Below are positions 19,926 through 29,649 of a stretch of 64,000 bases of DNA, piece by piece. The notes below the pieces were generated by a model. The model had not been told where the DNA came from. It did no database searches and saw only the letters and a program-made list of their open reading frames with translations. The stretch is taken from contig JALQPE010002516.1 in the NCBI GenBank assembly GCA_030407315.1, forward strand, positions 1 to 64,000, given 5' to 3'. This DNA is from Asparagopsis taxiformis (taxonomy: Eukaryota; Rhodophyta; Florideophyceae; Bonnemaisoniales; Bonnemaisoniaceae). The translations under genes were made by a program, and so were the position numbers. Each line of letters starts with the position of its first letter. The first letter of the stretch is position 1.

Positions 19926-20990
19926 CTTTGACCGCCTTTGCTTTGTAGTGTAGAGGATGACGAAGGTACGTGCGCGAATCTTGAGGGTATGCGTTGAGGG
20001 AAGCGTGGGTTTTGAGTCTGACTATTTCCGTTGATGCGATATTTTTCATGGAAGCCTGTTGACTCATGGTGTGTATTGAGCGGAGGATGGAAGAGAGGTA
20101 CGTGAAGTTTTGAAAGTATGCTGTGAGGGAAGGTTGGTTTTGAGTCTGACTGTTGTGGTTGATTCCGATGTTGTGTAGATGATGCAGGAATGTTGATGAC
20201 GGAAGGTAAGTTTCATTGAGTGCCAAGATGTGCTTTGCGAAGATATGGACTGCTGACTATGATTATTATTCATTGCAAGGTTTTTGGATCATGGTTTGTA
20301 TTGTGTGTAGGATGGATGAGAGGTACATTTGCGAGTTCTCAGGGTATGTAGCGAGGGAAACGTTGGTTTTCAATCTGACTGTTGCGATTGAATCCGATGT
20401 TGCGTAGGTGATGGAGGAATAGTGATGACGGAAGGTAAGTCACATTGGGCGCCCAGACCGGTTGTGCGAAGATGCGGAATGCTGACTACTTTTCTTGGCT
20501 ACACGATTACGTGATTTATGGTTTTTATTGTGTGCAGGATGGAACAGGTAAAGTAAGTGTGCGAGTTTTGAAAGTAAGCAGCGAGGGAAGGTTGGTTTTG
20601 AGTCTGACTATTTCCGTTGATGCGATATTTTTCATTGGAAGCCTATTGAGTCATGGTGTGTATTGTGTGGAGCGAAGGTAAGTGTGCGAGTTTTGAAAGT
20701 ATGCTGTGAGGGAAGGTTGGTTTTGAGTCTGACTGTTGTGGTTGATTCCGATGTTGTGTAGATGATGCAGGAATGTTGATGACAGAAGGTAAGTTTCACT
20801 GAGCACCAAGACTTGTTTTGCGAAGATATGGACTGCTGACTTTGATTATTCATTGCAAGGTTTTTGGATCATGGTTTGTATTTTGTGTAGGATGGATGAT
20901 TCACTCATCCTCTCGGAGAGGTAAGTAAGGGAGTTTCTAGGATATCTGTCGTGGTAAGCGTTGCTTTTGAATCTGACTGTTGGGGTTGAT
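19926..20990 (+). repeat. Array of about 120-bp units with splice-donor and acceptor-like edges
   Basis: On the plus strand, GTAAGT/GTACGT-type donors occur at about 19966, 20098, 20206, 20323, 20435, 20548, 20678, 20789 and 20921, spaced 108-132 bases. Most are preceded 10-30 bases earlier by an acceptor-like TGTGTAG, TGCGTAG or TGTGCAG. The short stretches between acceptor and donor usually contain GATG or ATGATG. The long parts share the phrase TTTTGAGTCTGACT. The layout looks like serial mini-introns separated by micro-exons, or a tandem-amplified intron. Nothing shows that it is transcribed. The same array is in copy B on the opposite strand. Confidence 0.6.
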
Positions 20991-21355
20991 GTTTTGTATG
21001 TGATGCAGGAGTGGTGAAGCAGGAACGGCAGGACTGAAGGAGAGTGAAGAAGGGATGTAGGAAGATGGGGAATGAAGCTGTGAGGTGTTTCTGGTATGTG
21101 TATATTTTGGGGCATACGATAGAAGTGAGAGTGGGTTTCAAGTGGTGTAAGATTTTGCTGACCATGTTCGTGTTTGATGTCTTGATGATTTAATGGGCTG
21201 GGGTGGTGTCGAGGAAAGCGGGGATGGATTGGGAAGGAGCGTATTTTTGTAATCTAGGTCGTGAGGGTTCTTGAAGTATGTGCGGATGGTGGTGCATGGC
21301 GTTCGGATGGTAGGGAGAACGCGATAGTGAGGGAGATGGGTGATCGACGATATGC
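20991..21355. other. Spacer beyond the unit array
   Basis: Purine-rich on the plus strand; no gene that I can support. One further acceptor-like ATGCAG near 21005 and a donor-like GTATGTGTAT near 21094 continue the splice-like pattern less regularly. Confidence 0.3.
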
Positions 21356-21480
21356 TGACAGGTATTTTGTATTCTGGCTGGATACGTATTTCGTATTCTG
21401 GCTGGATACGTATTTCCTATTCTAACCGGGTATTTATTTCCTATTCTGACCAGATATGTATTTCCTATTCTAGAGAGACG
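21356..21480 (+). repeat. Short tandem repeats, TATTTCSTATTCT units
   Basis: About four to five units of 24-28 bases contain TACGTATTTC and TATTCTGGCTGGA or TATTCTGACCAGA variants. They mirror those at 24400-24520 in copy B. Confidence 0.7.
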
Positions 21481-21593
21481 TATTGTATACGAGCAGTTTC
21501 GTAAATAAGAGAATAAAATACGGCCCGATATGGGCCCTGAATTTACCATCCGCTGTAATTTCTTCCCTCCCGGTTTTCGCTGATATATTGTAT

Positions 21594-21779
21594 ACTGGAT
21601 GTCGGGTCCTAGTATTCCGCCAAACGTACTAGAGAAAGTGGATGTCGGGTCCTAGTATTCCGCCATATGTACTAGAGAAAGTGGACGTCCGCATCCAAAA
21701 ATTTTATTTTTTTTGGACGCGGACGTTCATTTGTTCTAGTAAATCTCGGGGCCGACTAGGACCCGTACTAGAGAGACTG
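21594..21779. repeat. Right subterminal repeats of copy A
   Basis: Two direct units of about 43 bases carry GGATGTCGGGTCCTAGTATT and CGTACTAGAGAAAG words. They are followed by GGACGTCC and CTAGAGA motifs shared with the left end. This is a likely transposase-binding region by position. Confidence 0.6.
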
Positions 21780-21809
21780 GACGTCCGCGTCCACTTCCGA
21801 AAACACAGA
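21780..21809 (-). repeat. Right terminal inverted repeat of copy A
   Basis: Reverse complement begins TCTGTGTTTTCGGAAGTGG. It is followed outside by CG then AGACTCG. Confidence 0.8.
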
Positions 21810-21811
21810 CG

Positions 21812-22194
21812 AGACTCGTGTCTAGATAGCATGTTAAGGATGTTCCCTCAACGGGATTTGACCAAGGTGGTCTAAAGAGACTTCTTGCTTCCACTTGATG
21901 GAAAGTGGATGTGGGCCTCGTCTTGCTCCTGAGGGAGAGTAGTCACCATAGTGGAGGCCTCTTGGGAGGAAGACGGTCATTTGTTCTAACGGCTGAGAGC
22001 CATGGGGCGCATCGGCCGTCCGGGTGCCCGAAAACATAGCCTATAATTGTCCCTTTAGGGAGGTACTTGTCGGATGTACCGAAGTTAGTTAATATAGTCA
22101 GGAATTCCTGTCGCGGGATGACTTCCGCAAACCCATTCGGGATAGAGACACGATGTCGGTGAAGGACCCGATCTCTCGGTGTGAGTATACTCAA
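21812..22194 (-). pseudogene. Older gypsy element: protease-RT linker
   Basis: Minus-strand frames contain QEFLTILTNFGTSDKYLPKG. This parallels ETFSIIVSNFTKKDRELPKG in the intact chromovirus pol of this window, between protease and reverse transcriptase. The frame is broken by stops. The segment abuts copy A. Confidence 0.6.
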
Positions 22195-22967
22195 GCCGCC
22201 ACCGGCGCATACAACAGTAGTTCAACTACAACTATGTAACAAGTTGTTACTTGACTCCGCGGAGGAACATTCACACTTTGTGACAATCGAATGCCATGAG
22301 GCTGGCGGTCTAAGTTAATCCCATTAGAGGGTCGCGAGGCATCCACGTAGCACGAAAGGGTGGGGGATGTTTTACGCGTAGGCGACATCACTAGGATAGC
22401 TATCGACCCGCCGTCGTGAATATCAATTCGTTGGGCCCGGTACCTAATTGCATCTACATCGGTATTCATTGCCCCAGTTCCCAAGATGAGGGGTACGGCC
22501 AACTTAGGCGCGACGAAGAATTCTTCCTCAAAGGACTTGTGGCCTAACTGTAAGGACAGTATTATCTTGCCTTTTATCCGAAGAGGATTGCCGTTAGCAT
22601 CGGCCAGTTGCAGAAATTTCCCCGTAGGGACTTGGAATTGTTCCCAATTGTGGGGTAAGCTCCTTTCATGGATGACCGATGGTCCGGACCCGGTGTCCAT
22701 CACCATACGCATGGGCGTGAGAATTGACGGATCGAGTCCGATGGAAACCATTACTACGTAATGGGCGGCCTTAAGCAGGCATGAGGCTTTCGGCCTTGAG
22801 GTTCGAGTCCCTGTGGGGGAACCCGAAGGGGTTGGTGTCTGGAAAAGACTTTGGTGCCTAGAGGGAGTTGCAGCCTTTTCCTGCGGAGGTGGTCGTGGTG
22901 AGATGTCCACCGAGTAGCGTAATCGCTCCACCTCCTGACGGGAGTGCGACACCTCACTCCCCGTCAT
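22191..22967 (-). pseudogene. Older gypsy element: retropepsin protease segment
   Basis: A 258-codon open frame contains MVMDTGSGPSVIHE, the retropepsin active site DTGSG, at about residue 90. It also has VPLILGTGAMNTDVDAI, the second conserved strand with ILG. It would cleave the Gag-Pol precursor, forming the active dimer. It lies immediately downstream of the broken gag and upstream of the linker, so order and strand fit gypsy pol. The element as a whole is interrupted and cannot be autonomous. Confidence 0.7.
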
Positions 22968-23045
22968 TAGTTTTCCGACGACGTGTCGGAGTCGTCGGAG
23001 GTTTCCAAGGCGTCGGCAACGTCTTGAGCCGTTACGGAAGATCCG

Positions 23046-24056
23046 TTACGTTCTAAAAACGTCTCGCCTCAGAGGGCCCAATTTGGGATGAGTTTCGTCA
23101 TCGGCGAACGCGACCATGCGTGTTGGAGGGTTTGACCGTTGGAGCACGGTTTTAGGGTAATCCCTTTTCCGGTTGAACCGATTGGACTGGCGCTGTTGGC
23201 GGCGCATAACCTGCTCCGGTTCTTGCTGGTAAGCGTAGTTCGCAAAGGCGAAGTAAGTTCCCACTGAGGGTGGTAGGTAAGGGCAAGTGTATAACACATG
23301 CCCCGGTTGGCGACAGCCAGAGCATCTCCAAGTAACAGCCCCTTCGGGGATCATACTCTCAGCGAGTTTAAGATGTTCTCCCGTTAGGGTAGGGGCCTGC
23401 ATTGGCGCGCCCATTGGGTTCCCGGGTAGAGGAAGGTAAGGTCGGCGGCGGGGTCTGCGGTATCACGGCCGGTTCTCCGGGTACGGTAGCTAGCAGCGCT
23501 TTGCGCTTGCGTTCGGCAATTTCCCGTGTAGGGTAAGCCTTCGGCTTTGCGGGTAGCGAAGCTCTTAAAGAGTCCCCGAGTCCTTTAGCAAGGTTACGGA
23601 CAGCAAGGAAATCTTCTCCGCCACTGCGGCCTATAGTCACCTTGATGGTGTGTTTAACCTCTGGGCGTAGGCCCTTGAGGTAGTAGTTGACCAAGTCTCT
23701 TTCCGAGAAGACGTTCGCACACAGGAGTGCAGCGTCCTGCAGTCTGTCTGCGTATGCGGCCTCGTCTTCATCCGGCCCTTGCCGTATACGCGTTACTGCG
23801 TCATATGCGTCCGCTAGGACATTGTCCGTCGCGTAGCGAGCCAGAAGGGCGTTAACGGCTTGAGGCCAAGTGATCTGCTGGTGCAGGTGGTTGAGAAGCT
23901 TGCGCTTTCGCGCCTCAGCGGCGATAAACCGTTAAGGTTCTCCTTCCAGGAAATACTTGAGTAACTTGGTAGCTTCTCCCTCCGAGACTCCGCATGAATC
24001 ACATGCATCTTGAAATTCCGCGAGGAACCGGAGGATATCGATTGGTTCCGTACCAT
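23046..24056 (-). pseudogene. Older gypsy element: gag with zinc knuckle, broken
   Basis: Near 24050 the frame carries EPIDILRFLAEFQDAC, comparable to NPITLLGFLAQIRDGF in the chromovirus gag. It then has one in-frame TAA near 23932, runs open through VNYYLKGLRPEVKHTIK, and changes frame near 23400. The next part holds CSGCRQPGHVLYTC, a CX2CX4HX4C nucleic-acid-binding knuckle. The stop and frameshift show decay. Its upstream end is cut off by copy B, and the missing start is probably at 57474-57704. Confidence 0.7.
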
Positions 24057-24058
24057 CG

Positions 24059-24088
24059 TCTGTGTTTTCGGAAGTGGACGCGGACGTC
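24059..24088 (+). repeat. Left terminal inverted repeat of copy B
   Basis: TCTGTGTTTTCGGAAGTGG then ACGCGGACGTCC. Outside it lies ACCATCG. Confidence 0.8.
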
Positions 24089-24520
24089 CAGTCTCTCTAG
24101 TACGGGTCCTAGTCGGCCCCGAGATTTACTAGAACAAATGAACGTCCGCGTCCAAAAAAAATAAAAATTTTTTGGATGCGGACGTCCACTTTCTCTAGTA
24201 CATATGGCGGAATACTAGGACCCGACATCCACTTTCTCTAGTACGTTTGGCGGAATACTAGGACCCGACATCCAGTATACAATATATCAGCGAAAACCGG
24301 GAGGGAAGAAATTACAGCGGATGGTAAATTCAGGGCCCATATCGGGCCGTATTTTATTCTCTTATTTACGAAACTGCTCGTATACAATACGTCTCTCTAG
24401 AATAGGAATACATATCTGGTCAGAATAGGAAATAAATACCCGGTTAGAATAGGAAATACGTATCCAGCCAGAATACGAAATACGTATCCAGCCAGAATAC
24501 AAAATACCTGTCAGCATATC
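24089..24520. repeat. Subterminal and short tandem repeats of copy B inner end
   Basis: Mirror of 21360-21779: GGACGTCC and CTCTAGTAC motifs, two direct units with AATACTAGGACCCGACATCC, then GAAATACGTATCCAGCC units. Confidence 0.65.
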
Positions 24521-24699
24521 GTCGATCACCCATCTCCCTCACTATCACGTTCTCCCTACCATCCGAACGCCATGCACCACCATCCGCACATACTTCAAGA
24601 ACCCTCACGACCTAGATTACACAACATACGCTCCTTCCCAATTCCATCCCCGCTTTCCTCGACACCACCCCAGCCCATTAAATTATCAAGACATCAAAC

Positions 24700-25960
24700 A
24701 CGAACATGGTCAGCAAAATCTTACACCACTTGAAACCCACTCTCACTTCTATCGTATGCCCCAAAATATACACATACCAGAAACACCTCACAGCTTCATT
24801 CCCCATCTTCCTACATCCCTTCTTCACTCTCCTTCAGTCCTGCCGTTCCTGCTTCACCACTCCTGCATCACATACAAAACATCAACCCCAACAGTCAGAT
24901 TCAAAAGCAACGCTTACCACGACAGATATCCTAGAAACTCCCTTACTTACCTCTCCGAGAGGATGAGTGAATCATCCATCCTACACAAAATACAAACCAT
25001 GATCCAAAAACCTTGCAATGAATAATCAAAGTCAGCAGTCCATATCTTCGCAAAACAAGTCTTGGTGCTCAGTGAAACTTACCTTCTGTCATCAACATTC
25101 CTGCATCATCTACACAACATCGGAATCAACCACAACAGTCAGACTCAAAACCAACCTTCCCTCACAGCATACTTTCAAAACTCGCACACTTACCTTCGCT
25201 CCACACAATACACACCATGACTCAATAGGCTTCCAATGAAAAATATCGCATCAACGGAAATAGTCAGACTCAAAACCAACCTTCCCTCGCTGCTTACTTT
25301 CAAAACTCGCACACTTACTTTACCTGTTCCATCCTGCACACAATAAAAACCATAAATCACGTAATCGTGTAGCCAAGAAAAGTAGTCAGCATTCCGCATC
25401 TTCGCACAACCGGTCTGGGCGCCCAATGTGACTTACCTTCCGTCATCACTATTCCTCCATCACCTACGCAACATCGGATTCAATCGCAACAGTCAGATTG
25501 AAAACCAACGTTTCCCTCGCTACATACCCTGAGAACTCGCAAATGTACCTCTCATCCATCCTACACACAATACAAACCATGATCCAAAAACCTTGCAATG
25601 AATAATAATCATAGTCAGCAGTCCATATCTTCGCAAAGCACATCTTGGCACTCAATGAAACTTACCTTCCGTCATCAACATTCCTGCATCATCTACACAA
25701 CATCGGAATCAACCACAACAGTCAGACTCAAAACCAACCTTCCCTCACAGCATACTTTCAAAACTTCACGTACCTCTCTTCCATCCTCCGCTCAATACAC
25801 ACCATGAGTCAAAGGCTTGCAATGAAAAATATCGCATCAACGGAAATAGTCAGACTCAAAACCCACGCTTCCCTCAATGCATACCCTCAAGATTCGCGCA
25901 CGTACCTTCGTCCATCCTCTACACTAAACAAAGCAAAGGCGGTCAAAGAATCTCAGTCGG
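24700..25960 (-). repeat. Splice-like unit array, copy B
   Basis: Mirror of the array in copy A, read on the minus strand, with ACTTACCTTC (donor complement) and CTACACA (acceptor complement) at the same spacing. It includes the spacer equivalent to 20991-21355. Confidence 0.6.
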
Positions 25961-26530
25961 TGATGAGGGCGGAGTGGAGCCTGCGGCGTCGACCGGACAG
26001 CTTTCAGCGTCCGCTTAAGTCTTGCTGTGCATACTCGAAATCATCGCCGGCAGTGAGATTGAGTATGGCCCAAGCCATGGTCTCTGATTCCCCGAACAAT
26101 GAGATCCGGATCGAGAACAACGAATATAAACATATAATCATATATATGAGAATCCATTTGCTTTCCTTACATGATCCGTGGCATATCCGCTGTAAAGCAC
26201 ATTCAGATTCCACGAAGTTCGGAAATAAAAAAGTTTATTATTACAAATGAATTAATTGAAAATTCATGTCCCAGGGCAGTCGTTCGTCCTTCCATGCACA
26301 CGTTGCCAGCACGCAATGTGATGTAACAGTTGGAAATGATTGAACTCTCGGTTAAATTCCACCGTTGGGATGTCAGCTGGAGTGAGCACAAAACTACTAC
26401 CCACAAAACTACGAACGAACACGTTACATTCCAAGTCTCGAAAGCACCACAAAAATAAAATTGGTCGCATCTGGACGGCACAGTCTCCCCTGTTCAGCTC
26501 GCAATCCTCCCTTTTGCGTCAAAACTCGAC
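25961..26530. other. Upstream region of copy B transposase
   Basis: Mirror of 19344-19925; no supportable gene. Small indels distinguish it from copy A. Confidence 0.3.
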
Positions 26531-29500
26531 ATGGAATGCAAGTATGAAGGGTGCTTCTACTACTGCGTAGATGCTTATGCGCTCGCGCTGCATGAGCGAA
26601 CGTGTCGCTACCGTTTCAACCCCTCTCCCCAACATTTCAACAACGCTCGTGTCCCTGCCGTCACCCATGAGCCTGCTCGAAACGGCGACCATGATTCCCC
26701 GCAACCCAGCTCCCCAGACCCAGAATCTGGTCGTGCTTCCTCCAGCGACTCACCCTGTGACGCTTCACTGCCACCAACCTCAACCCCCTCCCGCGCAGAC
26801 CTCCTCGTGCAATCCCTCGCCGCCAGTCTCACAACCCTCGAGTACAAGGCCGGCGCTGGCCGCGTGAGCGAAGTCATCACCATCCTACAAGACCCCGCAT
26901 TCTCCCTAGAAAAGTTCAACAGCGCCGTTCGCACCGTAGAAGAATGTCGCCACGTTACCGCTTCCATGGTCGAAACACATTTCCGCACCGAAGGTTACAA
27001 GAGCCACATCATTCCAGACAAAACTGGTAAGTACTCGGCACAGCTGTACCTCCGCGACCCAGTCGACATGCTCCGCAGGCAGTTAGCACTGGCTAACGAC
27101 CAAAATACTCTCTTCCACCCCTCCCCACAGACCGCCCCAGACGGCACCGCAATATTTTCTCATCCCCTACACACAGAATTCGCGAAAACGCTGCACCAGG
27201 TTACTAGACAGCGCGTGCAGCTCTCGGAAGATCCACAGGTCGTATGGGCAGAGGAAACTGATCCCACACCTTCCTCCTTTGCCGGCCTCCTCCAAGTGTA
27301 CTCCGACAAGAGCAGCACAAGCCTCAAGAGCTCCGCAATCGTCGCATACCCCATACACGTCACACTGCTCAACTTCTCCGCCCCCCTCCGTCGCCACTGC
27401 ATCCGTACCGGCCTCACCATCGTCGGGTATCTTCCGTACATTGTTAACCCTTCGTCCAACGCCTTGTTCGGTGATGAAATGCCGACAACCTCTAGTTCTG
27501 CTAGTCGCGCTCGCAAAATTGATATTCTTCATAAAGCACTCGAAAAAGTGTTTTCGTCCCTATCCACCGCGTTCTCTTCCGGGTTCCCCTGCACAGACTC
27601 CACTGCAACTGCCCGCCAATGCTTTCCCATCCTAGCCAATTATTGCTGCGACTTTCCAGAGGCCAAAGAGCTGTCATGCACTCGCAACAGCACTACCACC
27701 ACACATCCCTGCCACCGCTGCTACATCCCCGCCACTCAACTTGAATCCAGCGCGCCACACCAGCCCCGCTCCCTCGATGATACACGCTCTGCACGCCAAG
27801 AGAGCGCTCAGGAGCATACAACTGCTCCGCTCGAAGCTCTCTCCCTCCTCGAACAACACTCTGTCCTCGAATCGACCGCTCTTTTACCCACCAACAGTCC
27901 CCTAGACCCCTACAACATTTTCTCCTTCGAGCCTCTGCACAATCTCCACCTCGGCATCTCAAAGCTCATCAAACAGTGCATTGTCCACCGCCTCAGCTCC
28001 CCAGACCTCACCACCACCACTGCCTCCCATTCCGGGACACCTCGCACCTTCAAGAAGGTGAAAAAATCCATCCTCGCCGGCTCAAACAGCATTCTGTCCG
28101 CTATCGAACGCGACTACTACATCACCGGTCTTCATGTCGACTTCTCCAAGGGTGAGAAGGGCACCAATTTGAACGGCCTCTTCACGGAGGACGGCATACG
28201 CGGCATGCTCGCAGCCAAAGACTATCACCATGTCGACATGGTGTTCCCTTTCATCGCAGCATTCATTGACACATGCTGTGACGAAGTAGATACAGCCCCC
28301 CTCACTTCCATCTGCACGCAATACTCTGACCTCGTCGCATGGGTCATGAAACGCGGTCGCATCAAGCACTGGACTGCCGCCGAACTAGAAAGCCTCCAGA
28401 ACTCCATTTCCTATTTCAAACAATCAATGCTCTCCACCCTCGGCCCATTCCACACCACAGGTCTCAAAACTTTCAAGTTCCATCTTCTAGACCATCTTCC
28501 CGGTGACTTGCAGAGATATGGCGCCCTGGAACACATTGATGCAGGCCCCTACGAACACTCGCATCTTCTGTTCAAACAGAGTTATAGGAAAACCTCTCGA
28601 AGGCGCTCCACAGCCATGGAAGAGACTATTCGCCACATGGAATTCTCCTTGGCCACTCCAACTGGTCACACCCCATCGAACACATTGGGAAACCCACGCA
28701 TGATATCGCCCACAGACGGTGCAGTACTCGTTCGCGACGGATTCACCGTTGCACTGCACGACTTTGCCTCCCTGCTGCCCGATGCAACCCTCCTCGTTGC
28801 AGATATCGACGGACAGCCCGATCCTGCCACTCTTTTGCCTCTGCACAACTCCTCGTTCCCGTCTGGCACCATAACGCTATTCCAGCAACTCGGTGACACA
28901 GCTGCACAAGCGTTCCTCACCCTCGCTAGACTGCGCGCCACGGCAGAAGGCCCTCCAATACATGACATGGACATTTCCGTCACCGTGGTAAAGTCCGCCT
29001 ACGTCATGGGAGGGTACGTCCCAGATGCCGACGACTTTGACCCGCACAGTGGCATGCTTCGCCCCACAAACGTGTCGAGGCACAAGCAGCAGCGCGTCTT
29101 TGCAACTTCATCGTTCGGCCCCGCAAAGAGATCGCAGTACTCCTTTGTCGTCATCTCCGGAACTGCCGATGACTACAGAACCATATGGGTAGGGCGCGTC
29201 CTGGCACTGGTACGCCTGCAGTCTCCAAACCTGTTTCAACCTGTAGAACTCGCTTTCGTTCAGTATATGACCTGCTTTGCCCCAAAAACCGCTGTGGAAA
29301 AATCACTTGGGTGCATTTGTTTAAAGTGGTCCACATGGGACCCGGACAACGGATCCGTTGACAGCAATGACACTGCATCCCACAGTGCAGGTGGTCCTTG
29401 GTTTGACCTCATTCCTGCATCTACTATATCTGGCACCGTGCACATCGTACGAAGTAACTTTCCAGTCAAGCCATTTACGAAACAAATGCACTGGTCGGAC

Positions 29501-29572
29501 CACCGTTTCTATCTCAACCGCTTCTACACCAACACTGATTACCAGTTCACAGATGATAATGAAGAAGAATAA
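26531..29572 (+). CDS. Plavaka/KDZ-type transposase with N-terminal zinc finger (copy B)
   Basis: An intact 1013-codon frame, the same as copy A except Ser for Thr in QLES(S/T)APHQ. It carries the same CX4CX12HX3C finger at the start, the FEPLHNLHLGISK segment and the FKFHLLDHLP...YG...YEHSH C-terminal block. Because both copies keep this frame open while other genes in copy B are broken, either copy could in principle supply transposase for the other. It is convergent with the broken coiled-coil gene. Confidence 0.8.
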   Translation: MECKYEGCFYYCVDAYALALHERTCRYRFNPSPQHFNNARVPAVTHEPARNGDHDSPQPSSPDPESGRASSSDSPCDASLPPTSTPSRADLLVQSLAASLTTLEYKAGAGRVSEVITILQDPAFSLEKFNSAVRTVEECRHVTASMVETHFRTEGYKSHIIPDKTGKYSAQLYLRDPVDMLRRQLALANDQNTLFHPSPQTAPDGTAIFSHPLHTEFAKTLHQVTRQRVQLSEDPQVVWAEETDPTPSSFAGLLQVYSDKSSTSLKSSAIVAYPIHVTLLNFSAPLRRHCIRTGLTIVGYLPYIVNPSSNALFGDEMPTTSSSASRARKIDILHKALEKVFSSLSTAFSSGFPCTDSTATARQCFPILANYCCDFPEAKELSCTRNSTTTTHPCHRCYIPATQLESSAPHQPRSLDDTRSARQESAQEHTTAPLEALSLLEQHSVLESTALLPTNSPLDPYNIFSFEPLHNLHLGISKLIKQCIVHRLSSPDLTTTTASHSGTPRTFKKVKKSILAGSNSILSAIERDYYITGLHVDFSKGEKGTNLNGLFTEDGIRGMLAAKDYHHVDMVFPFIAAFIDTCCDEVDTAPLTSICTQYSDLVAWVMKRGRIKHWTAAELESLQNSISYFKQSMLSTLGPFHTTGLKTFKFHLLDHLPGDLQRYGALEHIDAGPYEHSHLLFKQSYRKTSRRRSTAMEETIRHMEFSLATPTGHTPSNTLGNPRMISPTDGAVLVRDGFTVALHDFASLLPDATLLVADIDGQPDPATLLPLHNSSFPSGTITLFQQLGDTAAQAFLTLARLRATAEGPPIHDMDISVTVVKSAYVMGGYVPDADDFDPHSGMLRPTNVSRHKQQRVFATSSFGPAKRSQYSFVVISGTADDYRTIWVGRVLALVRLQSPNLFQPVELAFVQYMTCFAPKTAVEKSLGCICLKWSTWDPDNGSVDSNDTASHSAGGPWFDLIPASTISGTVHIVRSNFPVKPFTKQMHWSDHRFYLNRFYTNTDYQFTDDNEEE

Positions 29573-29649
29573 ATCTAAATCGCAGCACTCTATTGATAAT
29601 GTACTACATGATAAACCTTCTAGTCAACGTCACATTTACTGCACTAATT

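Larger units (their letters stand above)
108..21809. mobile_element. Giant DNA transposon copy A (Plavaka/KDZ-like, 21.7 kb)
   Basis: The element is bounded by inverted termini. The left end reads TCTGTGTTCTCGGAATGG and the right end, reverse-complemented, reads TCTGTGTTTTCGGAAGTGG; both run on into GGACGCGGACG. A CG dinucleotide sits just outside each end, either a 2-bp target duplication or part of the inverted repeat. Gene order is dioxygenase (-), methyltransferase-SET (+), coiled-coil protein (+), transposase (-). Copy B is an inverted duplicate of the whole unit, and the transposases differ by one visible residue (Thr versus Ser). Assignment to the Plavaka/KDZ group rests on the transposase. 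A 22-kb size with four genes is large for a cut-and-paste element. Confidence 0.85.
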
